Assembly: GCF_000972385.1 (NCBI RefSeq) | Contig: NZ_JXTE01000040.1 | Location: 15,476 to 79,475, forward strand | Direction of reading: 5' to 3' | Source: Streptomyces sp. WM6386 | GTDB lineage: Bacteria; Actinomycetota; Actinomycetes; Streptomycetales; Streptomycetaceae | DNA: 64,000 bases | Part shown: in pieces, positions 44,101-51,398 of the stretch | Layout: each line of letters begins with the position of its first letter | How positions within the stretch are numbered: position 1 is the stretch's first letter | Program-made: the position numbers and the translations under genes | The notes under the pieces: model-generated | Seen by the model: the letters and a program-made list of their open reading frames with translations, nothing else | Told to the model about the DNA's origin: nothing | Databases searched by the model: none

Positions 44101-44423
44101 CGGACCCCCTCGACGATGAAGCGATACCAGCCCTTGCCGCTGCGGATCACCGACTCCGTATGCCGGGTGCCTTCGGCGTCGAGTGCCCTGCGCAGCGGGT
44201 TGACGTGACTGGCCAGCACCTTGTGGCCGGATGCGGGGGGCTCCGACTCCCACACCGAGTCGAGCAGTTGCTCGTGGCTTACCACACGCCCCTGACGGAG
44301 CAGCAACGCGGCCAGCACCGCCTGCCGCTTAACAGGCCCCAGATCCAGGGGTGTTCCGCCCCGCCAGGCGCGTAACGGCCCGAGCACCTCGATCCGAAGC
44401 CGATGAGGAGTTCCCCCGTCCAC
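41109..44423 (-). CDS. SARP-family regulator with NB-ARC ATPase and TPR repeats
   Basis: This large AfsR-like protein (1104 residues from GTG 44423) combines an OmpR-type DNA-binding domain (LRIEVLGPLRAWRGG to about residue 95), a BTAD domain, and an NB-ARC ATPase with Walker A GGAAGIGKTALAVHW, Walker B MLVLLDNAA and a CGGLPLALRVAA motif. A TPR array fills the last 450 residues. GGAGG lies seven bases before GTG 44423; ATG 44450 is the alternative. STAND proteins of this type oligomerise on ligand binding. It diverges from two small genes by 110 bp, so it may control them or signal through them, rather than an antibiotic cluster, of which there is none. Confidence 0.92.
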   Translation of the reverse strand: MDGGTPHRLRIEVLGPLRAWRGGTPLDLGPVKRQAVLAALLLRQGRVVSHEQLLDSVWESEPPASGHKVLASHVNPLRRALDAEGTRHTESVIRSGKGWYRFIVEGVRLDTADLDERGDAAMRTIASGGLATAADQLSAAIGLFRGEPLANLPGPFAQEERQRLGERRRTLRLERLKCLVLLRRFGDALDDLGGLSASSAADRYDEPLTALRMRALYGGERQAEALNAYEDMRVRLRDELGVDPGEELRRVYEAVLRQDDAHLLRPADPPAQTPSKPRDGAVPAPAELPHDAAGFAGRTDELARLHTLLPPESGPGTANTVVISAIGGAAGIGKTALAVHWAHQVRDRFPDGQLYINLHGFDHDRKPLEPGEALELLLRGLGLAASEIPPHHEAQGRVFRTLLTGRRMLVLLDNAASAEQVRPLLPGSPTCCVVVTSRNRLGDLIAHAGAHALPLDLLQPDEARTLLSQTLGTDRVAADERAVDELIRLCGGLPLALRVAAARLAGDPALRTADLVAEMTEGNRLEALEPDGDANSPLRTAFSVSYRVLAPAARRLFRLLGLFPGAEFTAEVAAAFLAAPLPQARRLLGALAAAHLIEPAAAGRYRFHDLLREYAQERAQVEDTAADRDAALERLLIWYLHAARAASGTWLFPELPPELRAYDQQGMPSAAEATQWLEAERANLLAAINHAARHGPRPVAWHLASALFGHFWLHLPRATWLATAQAALDAATAEGDLYGQAAMHISLGVIRWDWGHARQATDHCTCALDISRELGWAVGEAAALGGGGIVEWSMARLDSAHEHLAAGLRITREVGNRHVEAFGVLGLGMVCRDLGRLPEAAAHLELAISRSAELSWWDDSPALHTLGWVYWELGRLADGLDVLGSWVTPDGRRGYRNARARMVGAVARINIELGRHDEGFEQAERAFAMVKDTGRPWIQSGILTTVAAAHRHLAHFDRSLEADTQALALARKARFRRAEADSVLGLSLTHQQQGHHDEARRHAEQALRLAREYSFRVVEGQALTVLCGTAEAESAYVTAVTLGREALAIHRETGHRLGEARTLVALARALRRNKDAAASPMRQQAWDIFSDIGVPADEYKDLDW

Positions 44424-44533
44424 CGCGAAGCCTCCGCTCCCGTGCATCATCGGAATTTCATCGCCATTGCAGCACCCCCGGCCATGGTGACGGACACGAC
44501 ATCGCACAACTCGCACAACTGAAGGGGGTCCCG

Positions 44534-44920
44534 GTGACCGAAGTGGAGTTGGTGGCCGTCGCGTTGGCCACGGGAGCGGCGGCCGGACTCACGGAGACGG
44601 GATGCGAGGCCGTACATGGCCTCTGCGCCGGGCTGAGCGAGGCGGTCCGCCGGCGGTTGGCCGGGGGTGGCGGCACCAGCGGGGGCGGCGGCTACGACGT
44701 ACGGGTGCTGGACGCGTACGAGACGGACCCCGACGTGTGGCGGACCCGGCTGCTCCAGGTGCTGACGGGTTCCGGGGTGGAGACGGACGAGGAGATCCTC
44801 GCGGCGGCTCGCGCCGTGCTCTGCTCGGAGCGCCAGACCGGGCGCGTCACCGTGGACGCCGACGGCGCCCAGGGGGCGCTGGTCGGGGACGGCAACACAC
44901 AGCACAACACGTTCGGCTGA
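44534..44920 (+). CDS. Small helical protein with a RHIM/amyloid-like C-terminal motif
   Basis: The product has 128 residues from GTG 44534, which follows AGGGGG. The N-terminal two thirds are helical (VELVAVALATGAAAGLTETG, later DPDVWRTRLLQVL and EILAAARAVL). The last 15 residues read GALVGDGNTQHNTFG. This V-G-D-G-N-x-Q-x-N pattern resembles the RHIM-like amyloid signalling motifs described at protein ends beside bacterial NLR-type proteins. The divergent neighbour is such a NB-ARC protein. The stop overlaps the ATG of a membrane protein gene (TGATG). Function as a signalling adaptor is inferred. Confidence 0.72.
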   Translation: MTEVELVAVALATGAAAGLTETGCEAVHGLCAGLSEAVRRRLAGGGGTSGGGGYDVRVLDAYETDPDVWRTRLLQVLTGSGVETDEEILAAARAVLCSERQTGRVTVDADGAQGALVGDGNTQHNTFG

Positions 44921-45435
44921 TGATGCAGTGGACGACTCTGCTGGCCACGCTGCTAGGCGCGGGTGTCGCCATGGGGACCTCGCTGTTGGTGCAGGCGCGC
45001 AAAGACCATCGCCAGCTGCTGCTGGAGTCACGCAAGCACAAACGCGACGTCTCGTCCGAGTGGCGCCAGACTCGGCGTGACCTGTACGCGGGCTACCTCG
45101 CCGTGCTGACCCAGGCCCGCAGCGAGTCGAGACACCTGAGCGAGAACACCGAGATGTCCGAGGCGGAGCGCACCCAGCTGGGTCGACGGGCATTTGTGCG
45201 CTGCTATGAGCTGCGCTACCAACTTGAGCTCTTCGCTCCGGCTGAGGTGGTGAATCCAGCACTCGCCTATTTCCGATGCGTACGCAGCTTCCGCAACGCA
45301 CTGGATAGGGGGATGCGCCACACGGATCAGGAGTTCGAACGCCACGCGGAGCAGATGAAGGACACCCTGGCGGATGCCCGTGATGCCATGCGCAAGGACC
45401 TGGAACTGAGCCAGACGGCGGGGGACGGAGAGTAG
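44920..45435 (+). CDS. Membrane-anchored helical protein, possible effector partner
   Basis: The 171-residue protein has one N-terminal membrane helix (TTLLATLLGAGVAMGTSLLV), then long charged helices. The motif SSEWRQTRRDLYAGYLAVLT follows the anchor. Translation is coupled to the amyloid-motif gene. The same layout (anchor, then RRxxY) is seen in the genes at 49260 and 50254. No catalytic domain is recognisable. It may be the membrane component of a small signalling unit with its neighbours, but this is inferred only from gene order. Confidence 0.75.
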   Translation: MMQWTTLLATLLGAGVAMGTSLLVQARKDHRQLLLESRKHKRDVSSEWRQTRRDLYAGYLAVLTQARSESRHLSENTEMSEAERTQLGRRAFVRCYELRYQLELFAPAEVVNPALAYFRCVRSFRNALDRGMRHTDQEFERHAEQMKDTLADARDAMRKDLELSQTAGDGE

Positions 45436-45472
45436 GAGCGCCCTCGCTTGAAGGGTCGGGGCGAGCCCAGCG

Positions 45473-45941
45473 GTGAAATACGTCCTCGCGGAGTACGGCT
45501 GCGGTGGCTGCGACGCCGCCACCGCGACGTACATCGATGCCACGGGCGGCGTCCTGGTCCCGGCGGCGGTGATCCCCCTGGCCGACAAGGACACCGCCAC
45601 CGCCATACACCATCGAAGAGATGGCCGCCCTGCTGCGCGCTTATCAGGGCTGACGCTCATGGTGTACGTCACGCGCTTCACACCACACGCACAGCGGGAC
45701 ATGCTCAAGATCCCGCGCCCGGATGCCCTGCGCATCCTGTATCGCCTCACCGAACTCCCGAAAGCGAGCGACGCGGGGGGACACCACGGCGTTCGAAATC
45801 AAGGCCCTCTAGGGGTTCAGCGCCCGCTGGCGGCTCAGGGCTGGCGACTTCCGAGTCGTCTGCACCGTTGAGGACGGCCAGTTGATCGTGTGGGTCCTGG
45901 CAGTCGATAACCGCCGCGACGTCTACCGCCAAGCTCCGTAG
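45473..45941 (+). pseudogene. Broken RelE/ParE toxin with antitoxin remnant
   Basis: The toxin frame from ATG 45659 gives VYVTRFTPHAQRDMLKIPRP and ALRILYRLTELPK, then is lost at a run of six G at about 45775-45780. The next frame continues TTAFEIKAL, has an in-frame TAG, and then GFSARWRLRAGDFRVVCTVE to the stop at 45941. A short antitoxin end (TIEEMAALLRAYQG) finishes 5 bp before the toxin start. The upstream part from GTG 45473 (KYVLAEYGCGGCDAATATYI) belongs to a different, unrecognised fragment. Two lesions make the toxin inactive. Confidence 0.8.
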
Positions 45942-46038
45942 GCCCTTTGCAGTGCAGGTCGGTGCCGACTGCCCGCCGGGAGTCTCGGGGGCGTGCGCCT
46001 GCCTGTTTGTCGAAATGTCCCGAATGTCGCCGCTAAAC

Positions 46039-46056
46039 GCAACCAGAACTGCAACC
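46039..46056. repeat. GCAACC-N6-GCAACC site, right copy
   Basis: Identical to 35434-35451. With the flanking AAC it starts 86 bp before the tRNA core at 46122, exactly the distance at which a differently sequenced but equally spaced site precedes the core at the right end of the intact element (61986 to 62072). A probable integrase arm site. Confidence 0.65.
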
Positions 46057-46066
46057 GACGTACACC

Positions 46067-46100
46067 GAAGAGCCGGGCCGCAATTGCGGCCCAGCTCTTC
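46067..46100. terminator. Hairpin next to the middle tRNA fragment
   Basis: GAAGAGC-GGGCCGC and GCGGCCC-GCTCTTC pair around AATT with one mismatch. Before the second integration it would have served as the tRNA terminator. Confidence 0.7.
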
Positions 46101-46121
46101 GTTTCGCCTGTTCAGGCGGCT

Positions 46122-46175
46122 GCGGAGGATACGAGATTCGAACTCGTGAGGGGTTGCCCCCAACACGCTTTCCAA
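46122..46175 (-). other. att core, tRNA-Ser(GGA) 3' fragment, middle copy
   Basis: Perfect 54-bp match to 62072-62125, from the discriminator of the tRNA to the anticodon loop. It is attL of the intact element and at the same time the right end of the older segment. The 5' half of the tRNA is absent. Confidence 0.93.
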
Positions 46176-46579
46176 CTGTGGTGGTGGGGCGGTGGGTTGT
46201 ATGCAGGGGCGTTCACGGGGGTTCATGGGCGGCCAATTGGTCTGCCGGAGGTGGCCGATTGTCCAGCTTGAACGACGACGAACGCAGCTGAATGAGACGG
46301 GAACTGAGACGGGCCGCGCTGTGCTGGCCTGGAGCCGAGGCTATCGGGGACAGGTCAGCTGCACCGCTAGATCGGACTCGTGCAGTGCAGCGCGTTCCCA
46401 GCATCACGTGAGCGGGAGCGCACCGGTTGCGCGCCGATGAGGCGCTGCTTGCTGTCGCTCTCCCCGTGTAGCCGAGCTCCTTCAATGGGGTCGAAGGAGA
46501 GACTGTTTCTGAAACTCCTGCAAGATCTCGTGGCAGTTCGTAACCTGGTGAGAGTTCCGGCGCTCCGGGGAGGCAAAGC
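46176..46579. other. Left end of the AICE, non-coding
   Basis: No gene is visible. It contains a direct repeat, TGAGACGGGAACTGAGACGG at 46293-46312, which mirrors the pair near the right end (61988-62007); both have a 12-bp period and are likely integrase arm sites. The promoter for the gene at 46580 should lie in the AT-richer last 100 bases. Confidence 0.6.
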
Positions 46580-48940
46580 ATGGCCGACAAGCTCACGCGT
46601 GAACAGATCGAGACCACCTATCCGGACTCCGAAGTACAGGAGCGGATCCTGCGAATCGATTTCTTGTCCGAGCTTCTCGGGGCCTGCATCATTTCCGATG
46701 CATACGAAGTTCCCCCTCGGCTTGCCACAGCCATCAAACTTTCATCAGTAGGCTCTGGACTGGTTGGTCGCGTACAAAGCAATGCCAACCCTCGAAATGA
46801 GTGCACGCTTTCCGCTTTCTTGCAGGTCTTTTGGAATGAGCTGCTGGTAGACCCAGTTGAGACTAATGTCGAAGCTATCGAACGGGTGATTTCCGACGAG
46901 ATCAAGAAGGAGCGAGTTCTCTTCCCGTATATCTACGGGCGAGCTTTGTACGACAAGTCCTTCAAGGAATTGAGGGACAATAATGATACTTTGACCCACA
47001 AGGATACGATGACGCTACTAGCTGGATCCCCTCAAGGAGTATTCCAGCTTCATGATTATGTGACAGGCCCTTGGGGTCTCCTGCGCTCTCGAGAAATTCG
47101 ATACTGTCCACCCTCTGTCTGGGTCCCGCTCTACCATTGCGACGACCTCTCATGCACGAGATTGCATAACGTCCTCCTTGAAACTGGATCATCGAAGATC
47201 TCTAAAGTGCGTACCAAGATGCGAGAGGTCTTGTCTCGCCAGGACAGTGCAGAGAGCGAGTGGGGCGATTTTCTGCGCGACCTGGTCTCTGATTGCGTGA
47301 ATCCGTTTTCGTGGAGACATCCGGCGGGGATCCCGAGTCTTATTGGGGATGTATTTTCTGCGGTAGAGATGCGTTTGATTCTTCATGATCTCCTCAACGC
47401 TACTCAAGGCGCGCTTCGAGCATCGCTTTCTGAGCTCGGGCAAGATGTCAGAGAAGCCGAGAGATTCACAGAGGGTCTCAATGAAGCGCAGATGCTCCAA
47501 TTGATTCTATTGTGTCGAGATGACGAAATTATTGACACGCTGGACTCGCTTATTCTGTCAGGCGTAATCTTTATTCCAGCGACTGAAATCCGTAGGTCGC
47601 CGAGAGCGGTCAGGGCTACGGGATACTTCGACTTGGTGCCTGAGTGTGCAAGCAGAGGTGTTAGATTCCTAGGAAACTCCTCGCACGTTCTTCTTCGTAG
47701 TCGCCACCTGATCTCGAATCTATTTGACCTGGGAAATCCTGCACAACGTGGAAGGCTCGAATGGCTGATTCGTGGCACGGATGGTGCCTCCTTCCAAGAG
47801 CAACTGGATCAGTTTGTCTGTAGTGGATCGCTCGACGACGCACTTGGGTCGCTGATCTTTGACAGTGGCGCAAATCTTGAAGCGGCCGAAAAGTTTGTCG
47901 GTATCGGACCGCGCGCACGGGAACGCCTATCGAACGAAGAATCTCTGAGGAGGGCAATTACATGGCGGCTAGGAATCGATGGCCCGTCAGAGTCTGACGT
48001 GCTCGTCGATTTTCGTCAGTATGGTGCCCGGCTCAGAGAACTAGCAATGAGGACTCACACTTACGCTTCTGCCGACCAAGCGGACATTAGAGCAGTTGCG
48101 TCCAACTTCTTCGTGAAGGTGGAAGGGCTCCTTCAGGAGTATCTGAAGCTTGCTACCTGGGCACTTTTGCGTGATCATTACGCGACGTCGGGATTTGTCT
48201 ATTCCCCAGAAGAAGCGGTTGCTTTCACTGTTCAGGAACTAGGCCGGGATCAGGCAGACGTCCATTTCTCGGATGATGGAAAATGGACACTATTCCCTAT
48301 GATTCGCGGGTTTGAGATTCTGGCTATCCGTTTGAGATCCTTGAGGTCTGATGAGAATACGCAGAGGCCTCAGGCGGACTATCCAAAGATTCTGCGTTCT
48401 TCTTCCCCCTATACATTTCTCTTCAAGCACGCAAATCCATACCTCGACCTGGATGCATCCGCCAGGTCACGCATCGTCGCGATGCTATCCGCTGCCGCCC
48501 AGAAACTGCAGTCTGGCAAGGTGGACGAGATTCGGAACCTCTTGCAGCACACCAACCCAAAGTTTCCGACACAAGATGAAGTGCTGGGGGCGATTAATGC
48601 CGCAGAGACGGTTCTTGCGGAAGCAGAAGAAGCCGGATTCCTGCCAATCGTCTCTCGGCTTCGCGAATCTCAAACGGATAGTTTTGGGCGTCGTACACTG
48701 ACTTTGGGTACTGCAAACGGAAAGACGCTCCGGCTGGTGCGCCCATCGTCCTATTATTTGACGGGTCTACCCGTACTATCTGAGGCGCAATACGTCCTCA
48801 GGTCGGCCATTTATGACAGTTCCAGCGAGGTTCTCCGGCTCTCTATGCGTGAAGAATCTGAATATTCTAAGCGCTGGTCAGAATATCCCAAGCGTCGTGG
48901 TGTCAGGGGAAAGTCTGGCAATAGCCGCCTTGATGACTGA
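46580..48940 (+). CDS. Large cargo protein of unknown family
   Basis: The 786-residue frame starts at ATG 46580 with GGGAGG upstream. Base composition is visibly nearer 50% G+C than the 70% of its surroundings, with many AT-ending codons, so it came from a different source. I recognise no family. Cysteine/histidine residues cluster at about 175-195 (YCPPSVWVPLYHCDDLSC, then TRLH), which could bind zinc. The rest appears helical, and the last 25 residues are basic (KRWSEYPKRRGVRGKSG). No membrane segment or signal peptide is seen. Sitting at the element end away from the transfer genes is typical of cargo such as phage-defence genes. Confidence 0.8.
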   Translation: MADKLTREQIETTYPDSEVQERILRIDFLSELLGACIISDAYEVPPRLATAIKLSSVGSGLVGRVQSNANPRNECTLSAFLQVFWNELLVDPVETNVEAIERVISDEIKKERVLFPYIYGRALYDKSFKELRDNNDTLTHKDTMTLLAGSPQGVFQLHDYVTGPWGLLRSREIRYCPPSVWVPLYHCDDLSCTRLHNVLLETGSSKISKVRTKMREVLSRQDSAESEWGDFLRDLVSDCVNPFSWRHPAGIPSLIGDVFSAVEMRLILHDLLNATQGALRASLSELGQDVREAERFTEGLNEAQMLQLILLCRDDEIIDTLDSLILSGVIFIPATEIRRSPRAVRATGYFDLVPECASRGVRFLGNSSHVLLRSRHLISNLFDLGNPAQRGRLEWLIRGTDGASFQEQLDQFVCSGSLDDALGSLIFDSGANLEAAEKFVGIGPRARERLSNEESLRRAITWRLGIDGPSESDVLVDFRQYGARLRELAMRTHTYASADQADIRAVASNFFVKVEGLLQEYLKLATWALLRDHYATSGFVYSPEEAVAFTVQELGRDQADVHFSDDGKWTLFPMIRGFEILAIRLRSLRSDENTQRPQADYPKILRSSSPYTFLFKHANPYLDLDASARSRIVAMLSAAAQKLQSGKVDEIRNLLQHTNPKFPTQDEVLGAINAAETVLAEAEEAGFLPIVSRLRESQTDSFGRRTLTLGTANGKTLRLVRPSSYYLTGLPVLSEAQYVLRSAIYDSSSEVLRLSMREESEYSKRWSEYPKRRGVRGKSGNSRLDD

Positions 48941-49259
48941 GCATCAGTTCCACTGGCTCTAGCTGGACAGACGAGGACGGTGGAGCCTTAAGGGGCGGAG
49001 TCGGGTCTACGGGGGTCATAGATGCCGCTGCGCGGTGCCTTAAGGTAGCTGTAGATCACGGTTGGTTGCAGTGGTTGCTTTTCTTCGCTGCTGTACCGCA
49101 ACGGGTTCCGGCGGGCCTTCGTCGGACGCCCTGTCGGCGCGGAGCGCTTCCGTCGTTTGCCTCGGGGGCGCGGACGCTCAGCCCGCGTCCTCCGATCGCT
49201 CCTCGCCCCCTACTCGCCTCGCCCTTCCGTCATTGCGCCGATGACTACACAATCGGCGC
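48941..49259. other. Non-coding stretch with an inverted repeat
   Basis: No gene is recognisable. GCGCCGAT and ATCGGCGC form an 8-bp inverted repeat with a 9-base spacer at the right end, reaching the ATG of the next gene; it could be an operator or a structure masking the start. Base composition returns to high G+C here. Confidence 0.5.
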
Positions 49260-49787
49260 ATGCCGGATAGCACCCTGTGGGTGGCGTGTCTCACCGCTGG
49301 TACAGCGATTGCCGCCAGTTGGGTTACCAGCCAGGGCAGCCTTCGCGCCGCTAGGGAGCAGGCGAATGCTGCCTCTGCGGCACAGCGGGCCAACGTGTTC
49401 GCGCAGTCGCGCCGAGACTCCTACATCGAAGTCGTCAACGCAGCCCATCACATGGGAGCTCTGTACCGGGAACTGCCTGCGGTCTTATCCATGCCTGCTG
49501 GTTCAGACAAGGAAGCTGCTGTGCAGGAGCACGCTAGACGCCTGCGTGAGGCTTACGGACCGTTCACTCGCGCCTGTGACGTGATGATCGTCGACGGCGG
49601 GAACTCCGTGGCAGAAGCAGTCAAGGCAGTCTTCAGGGACTCACGGGCGATATACATGTGTCTACTCAGCGCGTTGGAGCATGAGGACGCCCACTCCGTC
49701 TATGGCACAGCCATCAGGTCTTACTGGGAATCCGTGAACGCGATGGTGGGTGAGATGCATCGCGAGGCCAACCGTGACAGCGCATGA
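49260..49787 (+). CDS. Membrane-anchored helical protein (cargo)
   Basis: A 175-residue protein with an N-terminal hydrophobic helix (LWVACLTAGTAIAASWV) and then long helices. After the anchor comes AQSRRDSYIEVVNAAHHMGA, which parallels the RRxxY segment of the proteins at 44920 and 50254. No enzyme motif is visible. Together these look like members of a loose family of single-helix proteins seen in Streptomyces accessory DNA. The start ATG overlaps a small inverted repeat; no good ribosome site is seen. Confidence 0.68.
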   Translation: MPDSTLWVACLTAGTAIAASWVTSQGSLRAAREQANAASAAQRANVFAQSRRDSYIEVVNAAHHMGALYRELPAVLSMPAGSDKEAAVQEHARRLREAYGPFTRACDVMIVDGGNSVAEAVKAVFRDSRAIYMCLLSALEHEDAHSVYGTAIRSYWESVNAMVGEMHREANRDSA

Positions 49788-50253
49788 CAGACAACAGGCA
49801 CGACGACCGCCCGCTCCGGATCTGACAAGTGCCCCTCGGGAGACGGCAGCCGGCCCCCGACTGCTTCGTCCCGAAGCAACTTGGGCGGGTGCGCAGCCTG
49901 GTGCTGATGTGGTTCCCACCTGCGCTGATGGTCCGTAGACGTTCGCGCTCGTCCGCCGCTGTTCGTCGGCGTTGTCACGCAGTTAGACACTCATCCCTGC
50001 TGCACCTCTGCGCGTGAATCGCGAGTGCGAGGACGCTGAACGCTGTCCTACGCTCAGTCTTCGAGCCGGGCAGGTGGGCTGACATCTGCCGAGGGCCTCA
50101 AAGCGGGCCAGCGCCCACTGCGCTCCCGTGATCAGAATCTCAGCGCTAGTCAGAGCCGAACGGTTCCGGGCTCGGAAGCCCCTTGCGCTGTGGAACCAGG
50201 CCTGTGAGACGCCCCATTCCGCCTGACGGCCGCCGCCGCGATGATGTCTGCTC
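49788..50253. other. Non-coding stretch, no recognisable feature
   Basis: Short frames on both strands lack ribosome sites and familiar motifs. A leftward stretch around 50050-50230 (WGVSQAWFHSARGFRARNRS) might be debris of a gene, but I cannot name it. Confidence 0.4.
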
Positions 50254-51024
50254 ATGAAGGAACTTGTGCTCGCTTTGGTGGCTGCGGTGTTCGGACTGGC
50301 TGGCACAGTCGTTGGTGCCCGTGCCGCCAAGAAGGGAGCTTTGATCAGTGCGGAAGTCACCTTGCAGCAAGTTCGCGATCAAGCCGACGTCGATCAAGCC
50401 CACTGGCTTCGGCAACAGCGGCTTCAGGCGTACGAAGGTTTCCTAGCAGCCTGGGATGAGTGTCTTCGCATCATTGACTCCGTGGGTCTGCCGGGGCACT
50501 CCGCCTCGCCGGGAACCAACCCGCTGAAGGAAGCTACTGGCCGCATGGCAGAGCGCGCGAGGCGGATCGACATCCTAGGACCAGCCGAGGTGGCCAGGGC
50601 AGCAAAAGAGCTCGCTATCAGCATTCGGCGCGACGTGGACCTAGCCAGCAAACTCATGGAACTCGCAGAGTCGCAGCGGCCGGCAGTCGAACACATGACC
50701 AGCGGGACATTACCAGCGATGACATCCGCTGTTGAGGCCATGGAGGAGGCTACAAGGCAGATGCAAGAGCTTACGGCGGAGGCACTCGAAGACGTTCGAG
50801 TACCTCCTGGAGCGGACGCGATGTTCGCGGCCTTTGAACGGGCCGAGGAACTCGCTAACGCCGCAATCGCTCAGGCGCACGAGGGTAATGATGATTTTGC
50901 TGCCTTCCTTGACCAAGCGACTGCGATCGTCGCTGAGCTCAAGAGCAATCAGGAAGCCCGCGAGGGTATTCGCGAGCGGTTCACGACCGCAGCGCGGCAC
51001 ACGCTTGATTCCGCAACTCCATGA
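50254..51024 (+). CDS. Membrane-anchored coiled-coil protein (cargo)
   Basis: The 256-residue product starts with one membrane helix (LVLALVAAVFGLAGTVVGA) and continues as mostly helical, Ala/Glu-rich sequence suited to coiled coils, with two acidic stretches near the C-terminus. The segment HWLRQQRLQAYEGFLAAWDE after the anchor parallels the genes at 44920 and 49260. No catalytic motif is visible. Role unknown; structural or sensor function is possible. Confidence 0.75.
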   Translation: MKELVLALVAAVFGLAGTVVGARAAKKGALISAEVTLQQVRDQADVDQAHWLRQQRLQAYEGFLAAWDECLRIIDSVGLPGHSASPGTNPLKEATGRMAERARRIDILGPAEVARAAKELAISIRRDVDLASKLMELAESQRPAVEHMTSGTLPAMTSAVEAMEEATRQMQELTAEALEDVRVPPGADAMFAAFERAEELANAAIAQAHEGNDDFAAFLDQATAIVAELKSNQEAREGIRERFTTAARHTLDSATP

Positions 51025-51036
51025 GCATGGCGCCGG

Positions 51037-51234
51037 ATGCCGACTCCCGTCACGACCGTCTTCAAATTCGACGATGACCGCATGGTCGAGCGGCGGACGG
51101 CATGGATGGTCATCGTCAGCGGTGGGCCCCTCGGCGAGGATTCGTTCTTCCGTGCTGATCTCGCCACGGCCGACGCATGCCTTGACTCGTTGCTCGCTCA
51201 CCTGGAGGCCAAGGGCCTGTCGCCGTTCGCATGA
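51037..51234 (+). CDS. Small acidic protein
   Basis: A 65-residue frame starting MPTPVTTVFKFDDDRMVERR, with a regular strand-helix pattern and the ending LLAHLEAKGLSPFA. It begins 12 bp after the preceding gene and may be co-transcribed. The ribosome site is weak. No family recognised; a short conserved domain is possible but unproven. Confidence 0.5.
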   Translation: MPTPVTTVFKFDDDRMVERRTAWMVIVSGGPLGEDSFFRADLATADACLDSLLAHLEAKGLSPFA

Positions 51235-51398
51235 TCAGCATGTCCCGTGCGGGCGCCAACCATTGCGGTTTCTGTGCTTCATTGCTGTATCGCGTCCCTG
51301 ATCTTGTCTGGACTCCACGACGTCCACAACGATCAATCGCCCCCTGCAGGTCTCGACCTGCTAGTGACCGGGCGTCACACGCCTTGATCGAATGCCCC

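Larger units (their letters stand above)
30689..46175. mobile_element. Composite decayed integrated DNA between two tRNA-Ser fragments
   Basis: The segment is bounded by partial tRNA-Ser(GGA) copies at 30689-30740 and 46122-46175. It has no integrase or replication gene. Its left third (to about 35400) holds only broken or eroded genes. The right two thirds hold intact helicase, SWIM, VapBC and SARP genes, and carry the same short direct-repeat site (GCAACCAGAACTGCAACC) at 35434 and 46039. The simplest reading is an older integration, or two, with the integration module lost by deletion. Confidence 0.6.

Noticed and set aside
41109..45435. SARP regulator as part of an antibiotic gene cluster
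   Set aside because: No polyketide, peptide-synthetase or tailoring genes lie nearby; the context is mobile DNA.
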